Positions 1-10,021 are shown, numbered from the stretch's first letter. The stretch is 64,000 bases of DNA from Chryseosolibacter sp036402115 (GCA_036402115.1 DASWTM010000051.1:1-64000); one strand, 5' to 3'. The notes: generated from the letters alone by a model not told the origin. Numbers and translations: made by a program.

Positions 1-399
1 TTGAAAGGGAAAGTTTTCGACCGTTGTTTCTATGTGGTGTCGGAAATCCAACGTGTACAGGCTGCAACCAAAGACCTTGAAGCCAACGACCTCAAGGCTT
101 TCGGAAAAAAGATGTACGAAACACACGAAGGACTCTCCAAGTTATATCAGGTAAGCTGTCCTGAGCTGGATTTCCTGGTGAACGAAGCGAAGAAGACTGG
201 AAAAGTTTTCGGTGCGCGAATGATGGGCGGTGGATTCGGAGGCTGCACAATCAACATTTTGAAAGAAAATGATGCGGACGAAGTAATTGCTTCGCTGACT
301 CAAGCCTACAAGGAAAAATACAACATTGACATGCCTGCATATCGTGTAAGAATCAAAGACGGCACAAGCGTATTATCCACTGCACCCGTTTCGAAATGA
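1..399 (+). CDS. galK: Galactokinase, C-terminal part (gene cut by window edge)
   Basis: This is the last 132 codons of a galactokinase, which phosphorylates galactose at C1 using ATP as the first committed Leloir step in the cytoplasm. The visible part carries the GHMP-kinase third motif GARMMGGGFGGCTI at residues 71-84 of the fragment, which shapes the phosphate-binding site. Full galactokinases are about 380 aa, so roughly two thirds lies left of the window; the TTG at base 1 is not a true start. The mutarotase gene follows 18 bp downstream on the same strand, so the two are probably cotranscribed. Confidence 0.93.
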   Translation: MKGKVFDRCFYVVSEIQRVQAATKDLEANDLKAFGKKMYETHEGLSKLYQVSCPELDFLVNEAKKTGKVFGARMMGGGFGGCTINILKENDADEVIASLTQAYKEKYNIDMPAYRVRIKDGTSVLSTAPVSK

Positions 400-417
400 C
401 AATCCATCTAAACCAAT

Positions 418-1593
418 ATGAAAAAACGTTCACTCGTCCTGCTGCTGGCAGCGACTCCCTTACTCTTTGTTCAATGCAATTCCAAAAAAACTGAGGACAC
501 GGCAATGGCTGATACTACACGGGTAGAGAAAAAAGCTGGCGTAAGTTCGTCTCCGTTTGGAAAACTTCCTGACGGCACAGCGGTGTCCCTCTTCACAGTG
601 AAAAACGAAAACGGTATGACGATGACCGTCATGAATTATGGCGGGATCATTACTTCGTTAACTGCACCTGATAAAAACGGAAACTTCGAAGACATTGTCC
701 TCGGCTATGATTCGCTTTCCGGCTATCTGAAGAGTAGTCCGTACTTCGGAGCACTGATTGGCCGTTATGGAAACCGGATCGGCAAAGGAAAATTCACGCT
801 TGACGGAAAATCCTATCAGCTAGGTCAGAATAACAACGGAAATCACCTTCACGGTGGACCCAACGGTTTCGATAAGCGCTTCTGGGACATCGAAGAACAT
901 CGGGTGGCAAATGGTGCCGCATTGAAATTGACTTATACCAGCAAGGATATGGAGGAAGGATATCCTGGCAACTTGAACACGCAGGTTATCTACCATCTCA
1001 CCGATAGCAATGAGTTGAAAATCTTTTACGAAGCAACAACGGATAAACCTACCATTATCAACCTGACACAGCACACGTACTTTAACCTCAGCGGGAATAC
1101 AAAAGCGGATATCTTACAGCACGAACTCTATATTAACGCTGACAAGTTTGTTCCCGTTGACAAGACGCTGATCCCCACTGGTCAATTGAAAAATGTTTCG
1201 GAAACACCTTTCGATTTCAAAACACCAACTGCAATCGGATCGCGTATCGACAAAAAAGATCAGCAACTTGAGTTTGGCTTGGGTTACGATCATTGCTGGG
1301 TGTTAAATACCGGAGGTGACACAACGAAAGTCGCAGCAACGCTTCATGATCCTTCTACTGGTAGAGTTTTAAGTGTGCGTACAAGTGAACCTGGTATACA
1401 ATTCTACTCGGGCAATTTTCTTGACGGATCGATCACGGGGAAATATTCAACCGTGTACAACAAGCGTTATGGATTGTGTTTGGAGACGGAACATTTCCCG
1501 GATTCGCCAAATAAAAAAGATTTTCCTTCGGTAGTACTGCGTCCGGGAGAAACCTATCGCACGCAGACGATGTATTCGTTTACAACGAAGTGA
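418..1593 (+). CDS. galM: Aldose 1-epimerase (mutarotase), lipoprotein
   Basis: This enzyme interconverts alpha and beta anomers of galactose and related sugars, feeding the alpha form to galactokinase. The catalytic set is visible: the NHLHGG motif with His143, His219 in LTQHTYFNL, and Glu356 in CLETEHFPD. The N-terminus is a lipoprotein signal with its lipobox ending at Cys20, so the enzyme is probably anchored in the periplasm, unlike cytoplasmic E. coli GalM. At 391 aa it is about 45 aa longer than E. coli GalM, mostly because of the signal and linker. It sits 18 bp after galK and before secreted glycosidases, which fits use of galactose released outside the inner membrane. Confidence 0.93.
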   Translation: MKKRSLVLLLAATPLLFVQCNSKKTEDTAMADTTRVEKKAGVSSSPFGKLPDGTAVSLFTVKNENGMTMTVMNYGGIITSLTAPDKNGNFEDIVLGYDSLSGYLKSSPYFGALIGRYGNRIGKGKFTLDGKSYQLGQNNNGNHLHGGPNGFDKRFWDIEEHRVANGAALKLTYTSKDMEEGYPGNLNTQVIYHLTDSNELKIFYEATTDKPTIINLTQHTYFNLSGNTKADILQHELYINADKFVPVDKTLIPTGQLKNVSETPFDFKTPTAIGSRIDKKDQQLEFGLGYDHCWVLNTGGDTTKVAATLHDPSTGRVLSVRTSEPGIQFYSGNFLDGSITGKYSTVYNKRYGLCLETEHFPDSPNKKDFPSVVLRPGETYRTQTMYSFTTK

Positions 1594-1601
1594 CGTGTAA
1601 A

Positions 1602-1706
1602 CGTTGATTCGTTGAATCGTTGATCCGTTTTCTCTCATAGCCACTCTCATCAGTCGCTAAAAGACCATGGTCCGAATCAACTAATCAACAAATCAACTGA
1701 TCAACC
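1602..1706. repeat. Octamer-word inverted element, locus 1
   Basis: Two arms of short words face each other. The left arm (1602-1627) has three words in 8-bp register, such as CGTTGATT and CGTTGAAT. The right arm (1673-1706) has four, such as CGAATCAA and CTAATCAA, which resemble the reverse complement of the left words. The spacer is about 45 bp. The left arm begins 9 bp after the galM stop. An RNA crossing it could form a long imperfect hairpin. Confidence 0.75.
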
Positions 1707-1730
1707 TTAAATCAACAACCAAGCATACCT

Positions 1731-3557
1731 ATGAAGAAAGTAGCCTTACTCTTCTGTTACGTATTATTTATCAGCAATCTCTCCGCCCAAGAATGGAAAC
1801 TTGTCGAAGGGAAAATTACAACCGAGTGGGCAGGTAAGGTTAATCCGACCAATGTACACGCAGAGTATCCACGACCACAGCTTGTGCGTGAGAACTGGAC
1901 GAACCTGAATGGCCTGTGGGATTATGCAATCGCAAATACACAACCCACCGCCTATGCGGGGAAGATCCTTGTTCCGTTTGCAATCGAGTCTGCACTTTCA
2001 GGTGTTGGAAAAACCGTAGGGAAAGATAACACACTCTGGTACAAGCGAACCTTCACAACTCCTTCAGACGTAAAAAATAAAAATGTCCTGCTTCATTTCG
2101 GTGCTGTTGACTGGCGCTGCGAAGTTTTCGTCAATGGAAAATCTGCTGGCAAGCATGAAGGTGGATACGACCCGTTCTACTTTGACATCACTCCGCTTCT
2201 GACGAAATCAAAACAACAGGAAATTGTTGTCAGCGTTTGGGATCCGAGCGATGATGGCCCGCAGCCACGCGGAAAGCAAATTAAAAATCCGCGCAGCATC
2301 TGGTACACACCCGTCACCGGCATCTGGCAAACGGTTTGGCTCGAAGCCGTTCCAAAATCGTACATCGAAAGCGCTACTCCGGTTCCTGACATTGACAAGG
2401 GTTCCGTTACAGTAAATGCTGTGTTAAAAGGTGCGCAACAGGGTGACAAAATCCGGGTCAGCGCCTGGGATGGAAAACAAAAGATTGCTGAACAGGAAGC
2501 TGCTAGCGAAACAGCAACGCTATCTATTCCAAATGCCAAGTTATGGTCGCCATCCAATCCGTTTCTTTATGATCTGCAGATTCAGCTTGTGCGGAATGGC
2601 AAAGTGGTAGACGATGTCAAAAGCTATTTTGGGATGCGTAAGATTTCCATGCAGCCGGATGCAAACGGAGTTCAGCGGATGTTGCTCAATAACGAGTTCG
2701 TGTTTCAATATGGTCCACTCGACCAGGGTTGGTGGCCAGACGGATTGTATACCGCCCCATCGGACGAAGCGTTAAAATTCGATATTGTCAAAACGAAGGA
2801 GATGGGCTTCAACATGATTCGCAAGCACGTTAAGGTTGAACCTGCGCGCTGGTATTATCATTGTGATCAGCTCGGCATGCTGGTATGGCAAGACATGCCA
2901 AGTGGCGACATGGGCAACCACTGGGATATGCGCCCGGGAATCATCGGACTCGCGAATGACAAACAACGTACGCCTGAGTCTGAAGCTATCTTCCGAAAAG
3001 AATGGAAAGCAATCGTTGATTCGAAGAAAGCTTTTCCAAGCATCGTAGTGTGGGTACCCTTCAACGAAGCATGGGGCCAATTCAAAACAAAAGAAATCAC
3101 CGAATGGACAATGAAGTATGATCCCTCGCGGCTTGTGAACTCAGCCAGTGGTGGAAACTTTGAAGTCACCGGTCACATCATCGACCTTCATAATTATCCG
3201 GCTCCCTGCATGCCGGATCCAAAACTCTTCGGAAAAGAACAGATCATCGTACTTGGTGAATTCGGTGGACTCGGGCTTCCGCTTGAAGGCCACACGTGGC
3301 AGAGCAAAGACAACTGGGGATATCAGAGTTTCCCTAATAAAGAGGAGCTCCTTACAAAATACACATCCTTCATGGATGCAATTCCTGCCCTTATAAAACA
3401 AGGATTGTCTGCTGCAGTGTATACACAAACGACCGATGTGGAAATTGAGACGAATGGTTTGATGACGTATGATCGCAAAGTGGTAAAGATGCCCGAGCAG
3501 AAATTGCAAGCATCACACAAGCAACTTTACGATGCATCGTTGGTAAAGTTGAAATGA
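1731..3557 (+). CDS. Glycoside hydrolase family 2 protein (secreted)
   Basis: This is a 608-aa retaining GH2 glycosidase, the family of beta-galactosidases, beta-glucuronidases and beta-mannosidases. A signal peptide ends near residue 19 (LSAQ). A jelly-roll sugar-binding domain (about 45-210), an Ig-like domain (about 215-310) and a TIM barrel (about 315-590) follow. The predicted acid/base is Glu446 in FNEAW and the nucleophile is Glu510 in LGEFGG. The protein lacks the extra C-terminal domains of LacZ. It lies between galM and a GH127 gene, suggesting a beta-galactosidase or beta-arabinosidase role on plant glycans, but the exact substrate cannot be read from sequence. Confidence 0.9.
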   Translation: MKKVALLFCYVLFISNLSAQEWKLVEGKITTEWAGKVNPTNVHAEYPRPQLVRENWTNLNGLWDYAIANTQPTAYAGKILVPFAIESALSGVGKTVGKDNTLWYKRTFTTPSDVKNKNVLLHFGAVDWRCEVFVNGKSAGKHEGGYDPFYFDITPLLTKSKQQEIVVSVWDPSDDGPQPRGKQIKNPRSIWYTPVTGIWQTVWLEAVPKSYIESATPVPDIDKGSVTVNAVLKGAQQGDKIRVSAWDGKQKIAEQEAASETATLSIPNAKLWSPSNPFLYDLQIQLVRNGKVVDDVKSYFGMRKISMQPDANGVQRMLLNNEFVFQYGPLDQGWWPDGLYTAPSDEALKFDIVKTKEMGFNMIRKHVKVEPARWYYHCDQLGMLVWQDMPSGDMGNHWDMRPGIIGLANDKQRTPESEAIFRKEWKAIVDSKKAFPSIVVWVPFNEAWGQFKTKEITEWTMKYDPSRLVNSASGGNFEVTGHIIDLHNYPAPCMPDPKLFGKEQIIVLGEFGGLGLPLEGHTWQSKDNWGYQSFPNKEELLTKYTSFMDAIPALIKQGLSAAVYTQTTDVEIETNGLMTYDRKVVKMPEQKLQASHKQLYDASLVKLK

Positions 3558-3591
3558 TCACACCAGAGCAATCGAACGAAAACAAATAAAC

Positions 3592-5604
3592 ATGAAAGTC
3601 AGTAACGTCATTGCCGCAGCATTGATCGGCTTGGCTTGCACGGAAGTCATTGGCCAATCGCTCACGCCATCCGCCTATCATGAACTGCCACTCGGTGCAG
3701 TAAAGCCGGAAGGTTGGCTTAAGGATCAGCTCCTGATTATGGCAAACGGTTCGACTGGTCATCTTGACGAAGTCCACGCGAAACTTAAGAATGACAACGG
3801 ATGGCTTGGCGGGAAAGGTGACGGCTGGGAAGAAACTCCATATTGGCTGGATGGAGCAGTTCCACTTGCATACCTGCTCGATGATCCTTCGCTGAAATCA
3901 AAGGTTCTGCAATACATCAACTGGACTCTTGATCATCAACGACCCTCCGGATACTTCGGACCGGTGACAAAAGATGAGCGCGAAAAGAATGCGCAACTTA
4001 CACCAGAAAATTGTGCATCCGGTGAAGACTGGTGGCCGAAGATGATCATGCTGAAAGTGCTGCAGCAATATTACGAAGCCACGAATGATGCGCGCGTCAT
4101 TCCATTCATGACAAAGTATTTTCAGTATCAGCTGTCAGCGATCAAAAATTGTCCGCTCGGCAAATGGACCGAGTGGGCAACATCCCGCGGTGCCGACAAT
4201 GTAATGATGGCACAATGGCTCTACTCGAAAACTGGTGACAAGTCACTTATTGAGTTGGCATCGCTGATCGAATCGCAAGCCTATGACTGGAGCACGTGGC
4301 TTGGGAACCGAGACTGGGTGATCTGGGCAGCAGCCAATCAGACCGATGAACACTGGATGAGACGACACGCGGTAAATATTGGCATGGCACTGAAATCACC
4401 CGTGATCAATTACGAACGAACCGGTGATGAAAAATATGTAAAAGCTATCAAGACAGGATGGAATGATCTAATGACGTTGCATGGTTTGCCGATGGGAATT
4501 TTTTCAGGCGATGAAGATCTGCATGGCAACGATCCGACACAAGGTGTTGAGCTCTGCGCGATTGTTGAGGCCATGTTTTCGCTCGAGAAGATCATTGCAG
4601 TGACGGGCGACCGGCAATACATGGATGCACTCGAACGAATGGCGTTCAATGCACTTCCTACACAGACTACGGATGATTACAACGCGAAGCAATATTTCCA
4701 GATCGCCAACCAGGTGGAAGTTTCAAGGGGTGTATTTGATTTCTCCTTACCCTTTGATCGAGAGATGAACAATGTGTTTGGCTTGCGCAGTGGCTACACG
4801 TGCTGCACATCCAACATGCACCAGGGCTGGACGAAGTTCGCTACACACCTGTGGTACGGAACGAATGATGGTGGCGTTGCCGCATTGGCTTACAGTCCGA
4901 GCGTGCTGAAGATGAAACTTGGAAAAGATCAGGAGGACGTTACTATCCGAGAGGTCACAAACTATCCGTTTGAAGAAACAATTGCCTTTGAAATCGCTAC
5001 GAAACGATCAGCAGCCTTTCCGTTGCACCTCCGGATTCCTGCGTGGTGTAAAGAGGCATCCATCTCACTGAACGGAAAGAATTTGCAGACATCGAAAGGC
5101 GATACAATTGTGGTAATCGATCGCGACTGGCGTGATAAAGACAAGCTGGTACTGACACTTCCGATGGAAGTCACCACCTCCAATTGGGCGAAGAACTCGA
5201 GAACTATTGAACGTGGGCCGCTGGTGTTTGCCTTGAAACTTGGCGAACGTTGGGAGAAGGCCACGCAGGAAAAGGAAGGCGACTACTTCAGCATCTACCC
5301 GACCGAGCCGTGGAACTACGGTTTACTCGAAAGCATCGTAAAGGATCCGAAAGCAAATCTTAAAGTCACCACCAAACCGATGCCTCAGAAATTCGTCTGG
5401 AATCAGAAAGTCGCACCAATCGAGATCACAGCCTCCGCGAAAAAAATTCCGGATTGGAAAGTCGTGAATGGTGTGGCCCATCAACCCGTTACCGATCGTA
5501 ATGGAGTTTACAAGGGAAAAGTCGAGCCTGAAGTGGTTTCGATTCAATTGATTCCGTATGGGTTTACCAAGGTCAGGGTGGTGGCGTTTCCGGTGGTGAA
5601 GTAG
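3592..5604 (+). CDS. GH127 / DUF1680 beta-L-arabinofuranosidase-like protein (secreted)
   Basis: This 670-aa protein belongs to the DUF1680 family, whose characterised members (GH127 and relatives) release beta-linked L-arabinofuranose. A signal peptide ends near residue 21. The (alpha/alpha)6 barrel keeps the zinc-cysteine active-site pattern: Glu320 and Cys322 in GVELCA, and the pair Cys404-Cys405 in YTCCTSN. In characterised GH127 one Cys of such a set is the nucleophile. C-terminal beta domains fill the last 200 residues. It starts 34 bp after the GH2 gene and is probably cotranscribed with it. Substrate assignment is by family only. Confidence 0.88.
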   Translation: MKVSNVIAAALIGLACTEVIGQSLTPSAYHELPLGAVKPEGWLKDQLLIMANGSTGHLDEVHAKLKNDNGWLGGKGDGWEETPYWLDGAVPLAYLLDDPSLKSKVLQYINWTLDHQRPSGYFGPVTKDEREKNAQLTPENCASGEDWWPKMIMLKVLQQYYEATNDARVIPFMTKYFQYQLSAIKNCPLGKWTEWATSRGADNVMMAQWLYSKTGDKSLIELASLIESQAYDWSTWLGNRDWVIWAAANQTDEHWMRRHAVNIGMALKSPVINYERTGDEKYVKAIKTGWNDLMTLHGLPMGIFSGDEDLHGNDPTQGVELCAIVEAMFSLEKIIAVTGDRQYMDALERMAFNALPTQTTDDYNAKQYFQIANQVEVSRGVFDFSLPFDREMNNVFGLRSGYTCCTSNMHQGWTKFATHLWYGTNDGGVAALAYSPSVLKMKLGKDQEDVTIREVTNYPFEETIAFEIATKRSAAFPLHLRIPAWCKEASISLNGKNLQTSKGDTIVVIDRDWRDKDKLVLTLPMEVTTSNWAKNSRTIERGPLVFALKLGERWEKATQEKEGDYFSIYPTEPWNYGLLESIVKDPKANLKVTTKPMPQKFVWNQKVAPIEITASAKKIPDWKVVNGVAHQPVTDRNGVYKGKVEPEVVSIQLIPYGFTKVRVVAFPVVK

Positions 5605-5605
5605 G

Positions 5606-5765
5606 TTGATTAGTTGATCCGTTTATTGGTGGATTCGTTTTCGGATCTAACTAGCGTTCAGGGCTTCCCAACTTTGTGTGTTTAAGATGGTAAGCGCCAT
5701 AAGGCCAATGCTCCACCCTTTGGACTGGAATAACGAATCAACTACTCATCGAATCAACGAATCAA
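5606..5765. repeat. Octamer-word inverted element, locus 2
   Basis: The left arm (5606-5637) has four 8-bp words including TTGATTAG and TTGATCCG. The right arm (5734-5765) has four including CGAATCAA, the same word as in the right arm at 1673. The element begins 2 bp after the GH127 stop and the arms are about 96 bp apart. Together with locus 1 it brackets the GH2-GH127 gene pair. Confidence 0.75.
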
Positions 5766-5845
5766 CATCTCCCCATGTAAGATAATTCTCCATTTCACGC
5801 TCATATCCTCTCACTTTTTCCCCATTTTTACAGTAAACTTTCCGT

Positions 5846-7849
5846 ATGTCTCGTAAGGCAATTATTTTTTTCGGAACGATCTTCTTCCTTTCCCTCTTTG
5901 CCCAGGCGCAGGAAACCTCTAAGATCGATACCTATGAAAACTTTTTCAATGGAAGTCTTGGTACAAATTCCGACTCGCTTTTCGCTGTAGCGGAAAGTAA
6001 ACTTGACGATGCGATCAGCGCTCATGACCTGACGAGAAAAGCGGAAGCGCATAAGGAACTCGGTCTTCTGCACCTTACGATCAGCAACGACTTCGAAAAA
6101 GCAATGGACGAGTTCATCCGCGCACTCGTAATTGAAGACTCACTAAAATTGAAAGCAGACCAGGTGATCACTTACATCGCGATTGCTGACGTATTCGGTG
6201 AAACCGGGAATTTTCAGAAAGCAGACGAAATGCTGGATCAGGCGCTGGAGTTGAACCGGCCATTGAATGATAATCGTACCACCATTACAATCCTGATAAA
6301 GTTAGGCCAGATCCATTCTCAAATGGGTTCGGTGGATGAAGCCACCGAAGACTTTCAAGGCGCATTAAATTTCACTGAAGAGATTGAGGGGACACCGCAC
6401 GAAGCGGAGGCATACTTCCAGCTTGCGAAGATTGAAGCGAAGAAAAGCGCGCATGAAAAAGCGCTGTCGATGTTCAAGACCTCGCTTGCCAAACGAAGAG
6501 CCCTCCGCGACAAACGAAACGAAGCCATTTGCCTGAATGAGATTGGCGGACTTTATCTCGAGATGAAGAACACCGACAAAGCATTGGCGAACTATGTGGT
6601 ATCCCTCGAAATTTACGAAGCATTAAAGAACAAGGAAGGACTCGCGACTGTTTATAACAATGTTGGTATTCTGTATTACAAAACTGGGAACATCGAACGC
6701 GCTCAAATGAACCTGGAGCTTGCTCTTGCCGCAGCGAAAGAAGCGCAGGCCCAACAGCAAATGAGAAAAAGTTACGAGTATTTAAGTCTCGTTTTCAAAG
6801 ACCTCAAAGACTATCAGAAGGCACTTGGCTTTAAAGAAGATTACGTTACCATTTCGGATTTCATTCAGCAGGAGCGTGACGAACAAAAACTCCTCGAAGC
6901 GCAGAATCGTTATGAATTTGAAAAGAAGGAAGGTCAGATCCAGAAACTAGAAAACATTAAAATTGCTCGTGAGAAAGAGTTGAAAGAAGAAAAAGAAACG
7001 CGCAATCTCCTGATCACCATTGTGGCCTTCGTAGCTGTGGTGCTCCTTCTCGTATTCTATGGTTACTTGTCGAAACGGAAAACAAACAAAATCCTTCAGG
7101 TTGCCAACAACACCGTGCGCGATCAGAATGCAAAACTTCAGGAACTCAACGCTACGAAAGACAAATTCTTTTCCATCATCAGTCATGATTTGAAAGGCCC
7201 GCTCAATTCGCTGACTTCGTTTTCAGGTTTGCTGATCAATCACACCGACAGCCTGAGCAAAGATGAAATCAAAATGCTGGCGAAAGATCTCGATAAGTCA
7301 TTGAAGAACCTTTTTGCTCTTCTCGAAAACCTCCTCGAATGGTCGCGATCTCAAACCGGAAACATCGAATTCAAGCCGGAACCGTTCGACATTGCCGCAC
7401 TGCTCAAACAAAATCAGGAACTGCTCCAGCAACAGGCACAGAACAAAAAGATTTCGCTTGTGCTGCAGGGTGAATTGAACGTTGTCATCAACGCACACCG
7501 AAATTCGGTCAATACCGTTGTTCGGAATCTTGTCTCGAACGCGATCAAGTTCACGCCAGGAGAAGGTACAGTCACACTCAAAACATCGACAGCCGAAAAT
7601 AAAGTCATCGTTTCCATTTCAGACACAGGCGTTGGGATGAGCAAAGAAGTGATGGATAAACTCTTCCGCATTGACACCAAGCACACCACAAAAGGAACGG
7701 CCGATGAGAAAGGTACCGGTCTGGGACTCATCTTATGTAAAGAGTTTATCGAAAAGAACGGAGGCCGCATTTGGGTCGACAGTGTTGTTGGAAAAGGATC
7801 TAATTTTTCGTTTGAACTTCCTCTCGTAGCGGAACCCGTTCCTGCATAG
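5846..7849 (+). CDS. TPR-containing membrane sensor histidine kinase
   Basis: This is a 667-aa two-component sensor kinase. A signal peptide (about 1-22) leads into a periplasmic tetratricopeptide-repeat array (about 50-330), a charged coiled coil (about 335-385) and one membrane segment (387-408). The cytoplasmic HisKA domain has the phosphoacceptor His447 in SHDLKGP. The HATPase shows the N box (VVRNLVSNAIKF) and G boxes (SDTGVGM, GTGLGL). No response regulator is adjacent, so its partner lies elsewhere. The 7-TMR-free TPR sensor layout is common in Bacteroidota. The ligand is unknown. Confidence 0.92.
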   Translation: MSRKAIIFFGTIFFLSLFAQAQETSKIDTYENFFNGSLGTNSDSLFAVAESKLDDAISAHDLTRKAEAHKELGLLHLTISNDFEKAMDEFIRALVIEDSLKLKADQVITYIAIADVFGETGNFQKADEMLDQALELNRPLNDNRTTITILIKLGQIHSQMGSVDEATEDFQGALNFTEEIEGTPHEAEAYFQLAKIEAKKSAHEKALSMFKTSLAKRRALRDKRNEAICLNEIGGLYLEMKNTDKALANYVVSLEIYEALKNKEGLATVYNNVGILYYKTGNIERAQMNLELALAAAKEAQAQQQMRKSYEYLSLVFKDLKDYQKALGFKEDYVTISDFIQQERDEQKLLEAQNRYEFEKKEGQIQKLENIKIAREKELKEEKETRNLLITIVAFVAVVLLLVFYGYLSKRKTNKILQVANNTVRDQNAKLQELNATKDKFFSIISHDLKGPLNSLTSFSGLLINHTDSLSKDEIKMLAKDLDKSLKNLFALLENLLEWSRSQTGNIEFKPEPFDIAALLKQNQELLQQQAQNKKISLVLQGELNVVINAHRNSVNTVVRNLVSNAIKFTPGEGTVTLKTSTAENKVIVSISDTGVGMSKEVMDKLFRIDTKHTTKGTADEKGTGLGLILCKEFIEKNGGRIWVDSVVGKGSNFSFELPLVAEPVPA

Positions 7850-7878
7850 GACATTTAACTATCCTGTCTGATTGCAAC

Positions 7879-9000
7879 ATGAGCACACAAATACCGGAGC
7901 ACATGAGCACATCGCCCAGACGGAAAATCATCCACATCGACATGGACGCCTTCTACGCCTCCATCGAGCAGCGTGACAATCTGGATTTGCGTGGGAAGCC
8001 GATCGCAGTGGGCGGTTCCCCGGAGGGAAGAGGCGGTGTGGTAGCAACAGCCAGCTATGAAGCGCGGAAGTATGGTGTTCGCTCGGCCATGCCATCGAAA
8101 CGAGCTGTTCAGCTTTGTCCGAATATAATTTTCGTCCGGCCGCGTTTTGACGTCTACAAAGAGGTTTCATCAAAAATTCGCGAGATCTTTAGTCGGTATA
8201 CAGATTTAATTGAGCCGCTTTCGCTCGATGAAGCATTTCTTGATGTCACGACCGACAAGCAAAATATTGGTTCTGCTATTGATATCGCGAAGGCTATACG
8301 CGCCTCTATTAAAGAAGAGTTGAATCTCACAGCATCCGCAGGTGTTTCGATCAATAAGTTTGTGGCGAAGATCGCTTCCGATATTAACAAGCCAGATGGC
8401 CTGACGTTCATCGGCCCTTCGCGCATCGAGAGTTTCATGGAAAGTCTTCCGATTGAAAAATTCTACGGTGTCGGAAAAGTCACCGCTGACCGAATGCGCA
8501 GGATGGGATTGTTCACCGGAGCAGATCTCAAAAAGCTTTCAGAAGAAGACCTCGTTAGCCGTTTCGGAAAAAGTGGAAGATTCTTTTATCAGATCGTGCG
8601 GGGAATTGACAACCGGGAGGTGCGACCCAACCGCGAAACCAAATCGGTCGGTGCTGAGGACACCTTCTCGACCGATCTGACAACTATCGAGGAGTTGCGG
8701 GAAGAACTGAAGAAGCTGGCGGAAAGTGTTCACGCGCGCCTGCAAAAGCATGAACTGAAAGGACGGACGATCACCTTAAAAGTCAAATTCCACGATTTCC
8801 GGCAGATCACCCGCAGCCAATCATTACTCGATCCCACATCCGACAAGGAATCGATCCTGGCAATCGCCACCCAATTGATGACTGCAGCACTTGACGACCA
8901 GGACAAGATCAGGCTTTTGGGAATTTCAGTATCGAATTTTGTGGAGCCACTGGTTCGTGTGGATCAACCGCCTGAAGGAACTCAGTTAAAATTATTTTAG
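7879..9000 (+). CDS. dinB: DNA polymerase IV (Y-family translesion polymerase)
   Basis: This is a 373-aa error-prone polymerase that copies past damaged bases. The palm carboxylates are Asp21 and Asp23 in HIDMDAFY and Asp117-Glu118 in SLDEAFLD. A helix-hairpin-helix region with FYGVGKVTADRM follows, then the little-finger domain. The last residues, QLKLF, form a sliding-clamp binding motif. A second in-frame ATG at residue 9 could be the true start, since conserved homology begins near residue 15. It begins 29 bp after the upstream kinase gene; no LexA-type operator was recognised. Confidence 0.95.
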   Translation: MSTQIPEHMSTSPRRKIIHIDMDAFYASIEQRDNLDLRGKPIAVGGSPEGRGGVVATASYEARKYGVRSAMPSKRAVQLCPNIIFVRPRFDVYKEVSSKIREIFSRYTDLIEPLSLDEAFLDVTTDKQNIGSAIDIAKAIRASIKEELNLTASAGVSINKFVAKIASDINKPDGLTFIGPSRIESFMESLPIEKFYGVGKVTADRMRRMGLFTGADLKKLSEEDLVSRFGKSGRFFYQIVRGIDNREVRPNRETKSVGAEDTFSTDLTTIEELREELKKLAESVHARLQKHELKGRTITLKVKFHDFRQITRSQSLLDPTSDKESILAIATQLMTAALDDQDKIRLLGISVSNFVEPLVRVDQPPEGTQLKLF

Positions 9001-9053
9001 GGTCAAAATATTCGTTTTTTAAGGTTTTTGACGGTTAGTGAATTTCTCCCAAC

Positions 9054-9071
9054 CGCGGATGGCAATCCGCG
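9054..9071. other. GC-rich hairpin downstream of dinB
   Basis: CGCGGAT and ATCCGCG form a perfect 7-bp stem around a GGCA loop. No clear T-run follows within a few bases, so it is a weak terminator candidate at best. Confidence 0.35.
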
Positions 9072-9184
9072 CGGCATACCCGGCACACTTTTTAAGATTT
9101 TAGGTAGAGGAACTTCCTGCCTATGATTACATTCTACAAGTAAGACGTAACGACCCCGCCAGTAGTATCACTAAACGTTTTTTT

Positions 9185-10021
9185 ATGAAGCGAATTCTCA
9201 TGACCGTCATTGCGGCAAGCGTGACCGTTTTTGCGGCAGCCCAGGAGGCTACTACCAGCCTGGTGTCTTATACCGGCAAAAACAAACTGGCTCTTGTTAA
9301 AAATAGTATTGATGTACCGGCCTGGCATGAAAAAACCTTCTGGCCACTTTACGAGAATTACCTCGCTGCATCTGGAAAAATCGCATCCCAAACCCACCGC
9401 CTTCGCAAAGCAATTGCTGACATCAATGAATCAACGTCAAATGAAGATGCAAGGGTGGCAGCTGAAAACTTTCTCTCAGCGGAAACGCAGTCAATCGCAA
9501 CGAAGCGTGAATATTATCAAAAAATCAGTACTGAACTTAATGGAAACCTGTCACTTCAATTTTTGCAAAGCGAAGTAGTTATGGATATGATGGAGGCGTC
9601 AACGGCCTATGATGAGAGTTCGATTAAAAATTTCCGCTTTCATCCAAAGGTAACTTCCACTGAACAATTTCGGCAGGCCAAACGCAACATGATCGCGAAA
9701 GCGTTGAATCTTACAAAAGATAATGGCTACCTGTTCTGGAACATGTACAATCAATATGAAGAAGACTTGGATAATCTGTTAGGTGAGGAGTACTCATTGA
9801 TTTCGTATTATGCCAATGAACCAACCGATTTTACGCCCGCATTATCCAAACGGATGGGTCATGATATCCTGGCCATCCTCGAAAGAGAGATCAAACTGAA
9901 AGAAAAATATTATCAAAAACTCAAGGGCGACATGGGACCGGTTATGGCAGCAAAATTTCTGGCGTGGGAAGATTACTATTCCGTTGTCAGTAAAATGTAT
10001 GCGTGGGCAGATGCTCCCTAG
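9185..10021 (+). CDS. Secreted helical protein of unknown function
   Basis: I do not recognise this 278-aa protein. The first 20 residues are a clear signal peptide ending VFAAAQ, so it is exported. The rest looks almost wholly alpha-helical, with no cysteines after the signal and no catalytic motif I can name. It lies between dinB and a methyltransferase gene with about 180 bp of non-coding DNA upstream, suggesting its own promoter. A periplasmic chaperone-like or stress role is possible but has no direct support. Confidence 0.7.
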   Translation: MKRILMTVIAASVTVFAAAQEATTSLVSYTGKNKLALVKNSIDVPAWHEKTFWPLYENYLAASGKIASQTHRLRKAIADINESTSNEDARVAAENFLSAETQSIATKREYYQKISTELNGNLSLQFLQSEVVMDMMEASTAYDESSIKNFRFHPKVTSTEQFRQAKRNMIAKALNLTKDNGYLFWNMYNQYEEDLDNLLGEEYSLISYYANEPTDFTPALSKRMGHDILAILEREIKLKEKYYQKLKGDMGPVMAAKFLAWEDYYSVVSKMYAWADAP

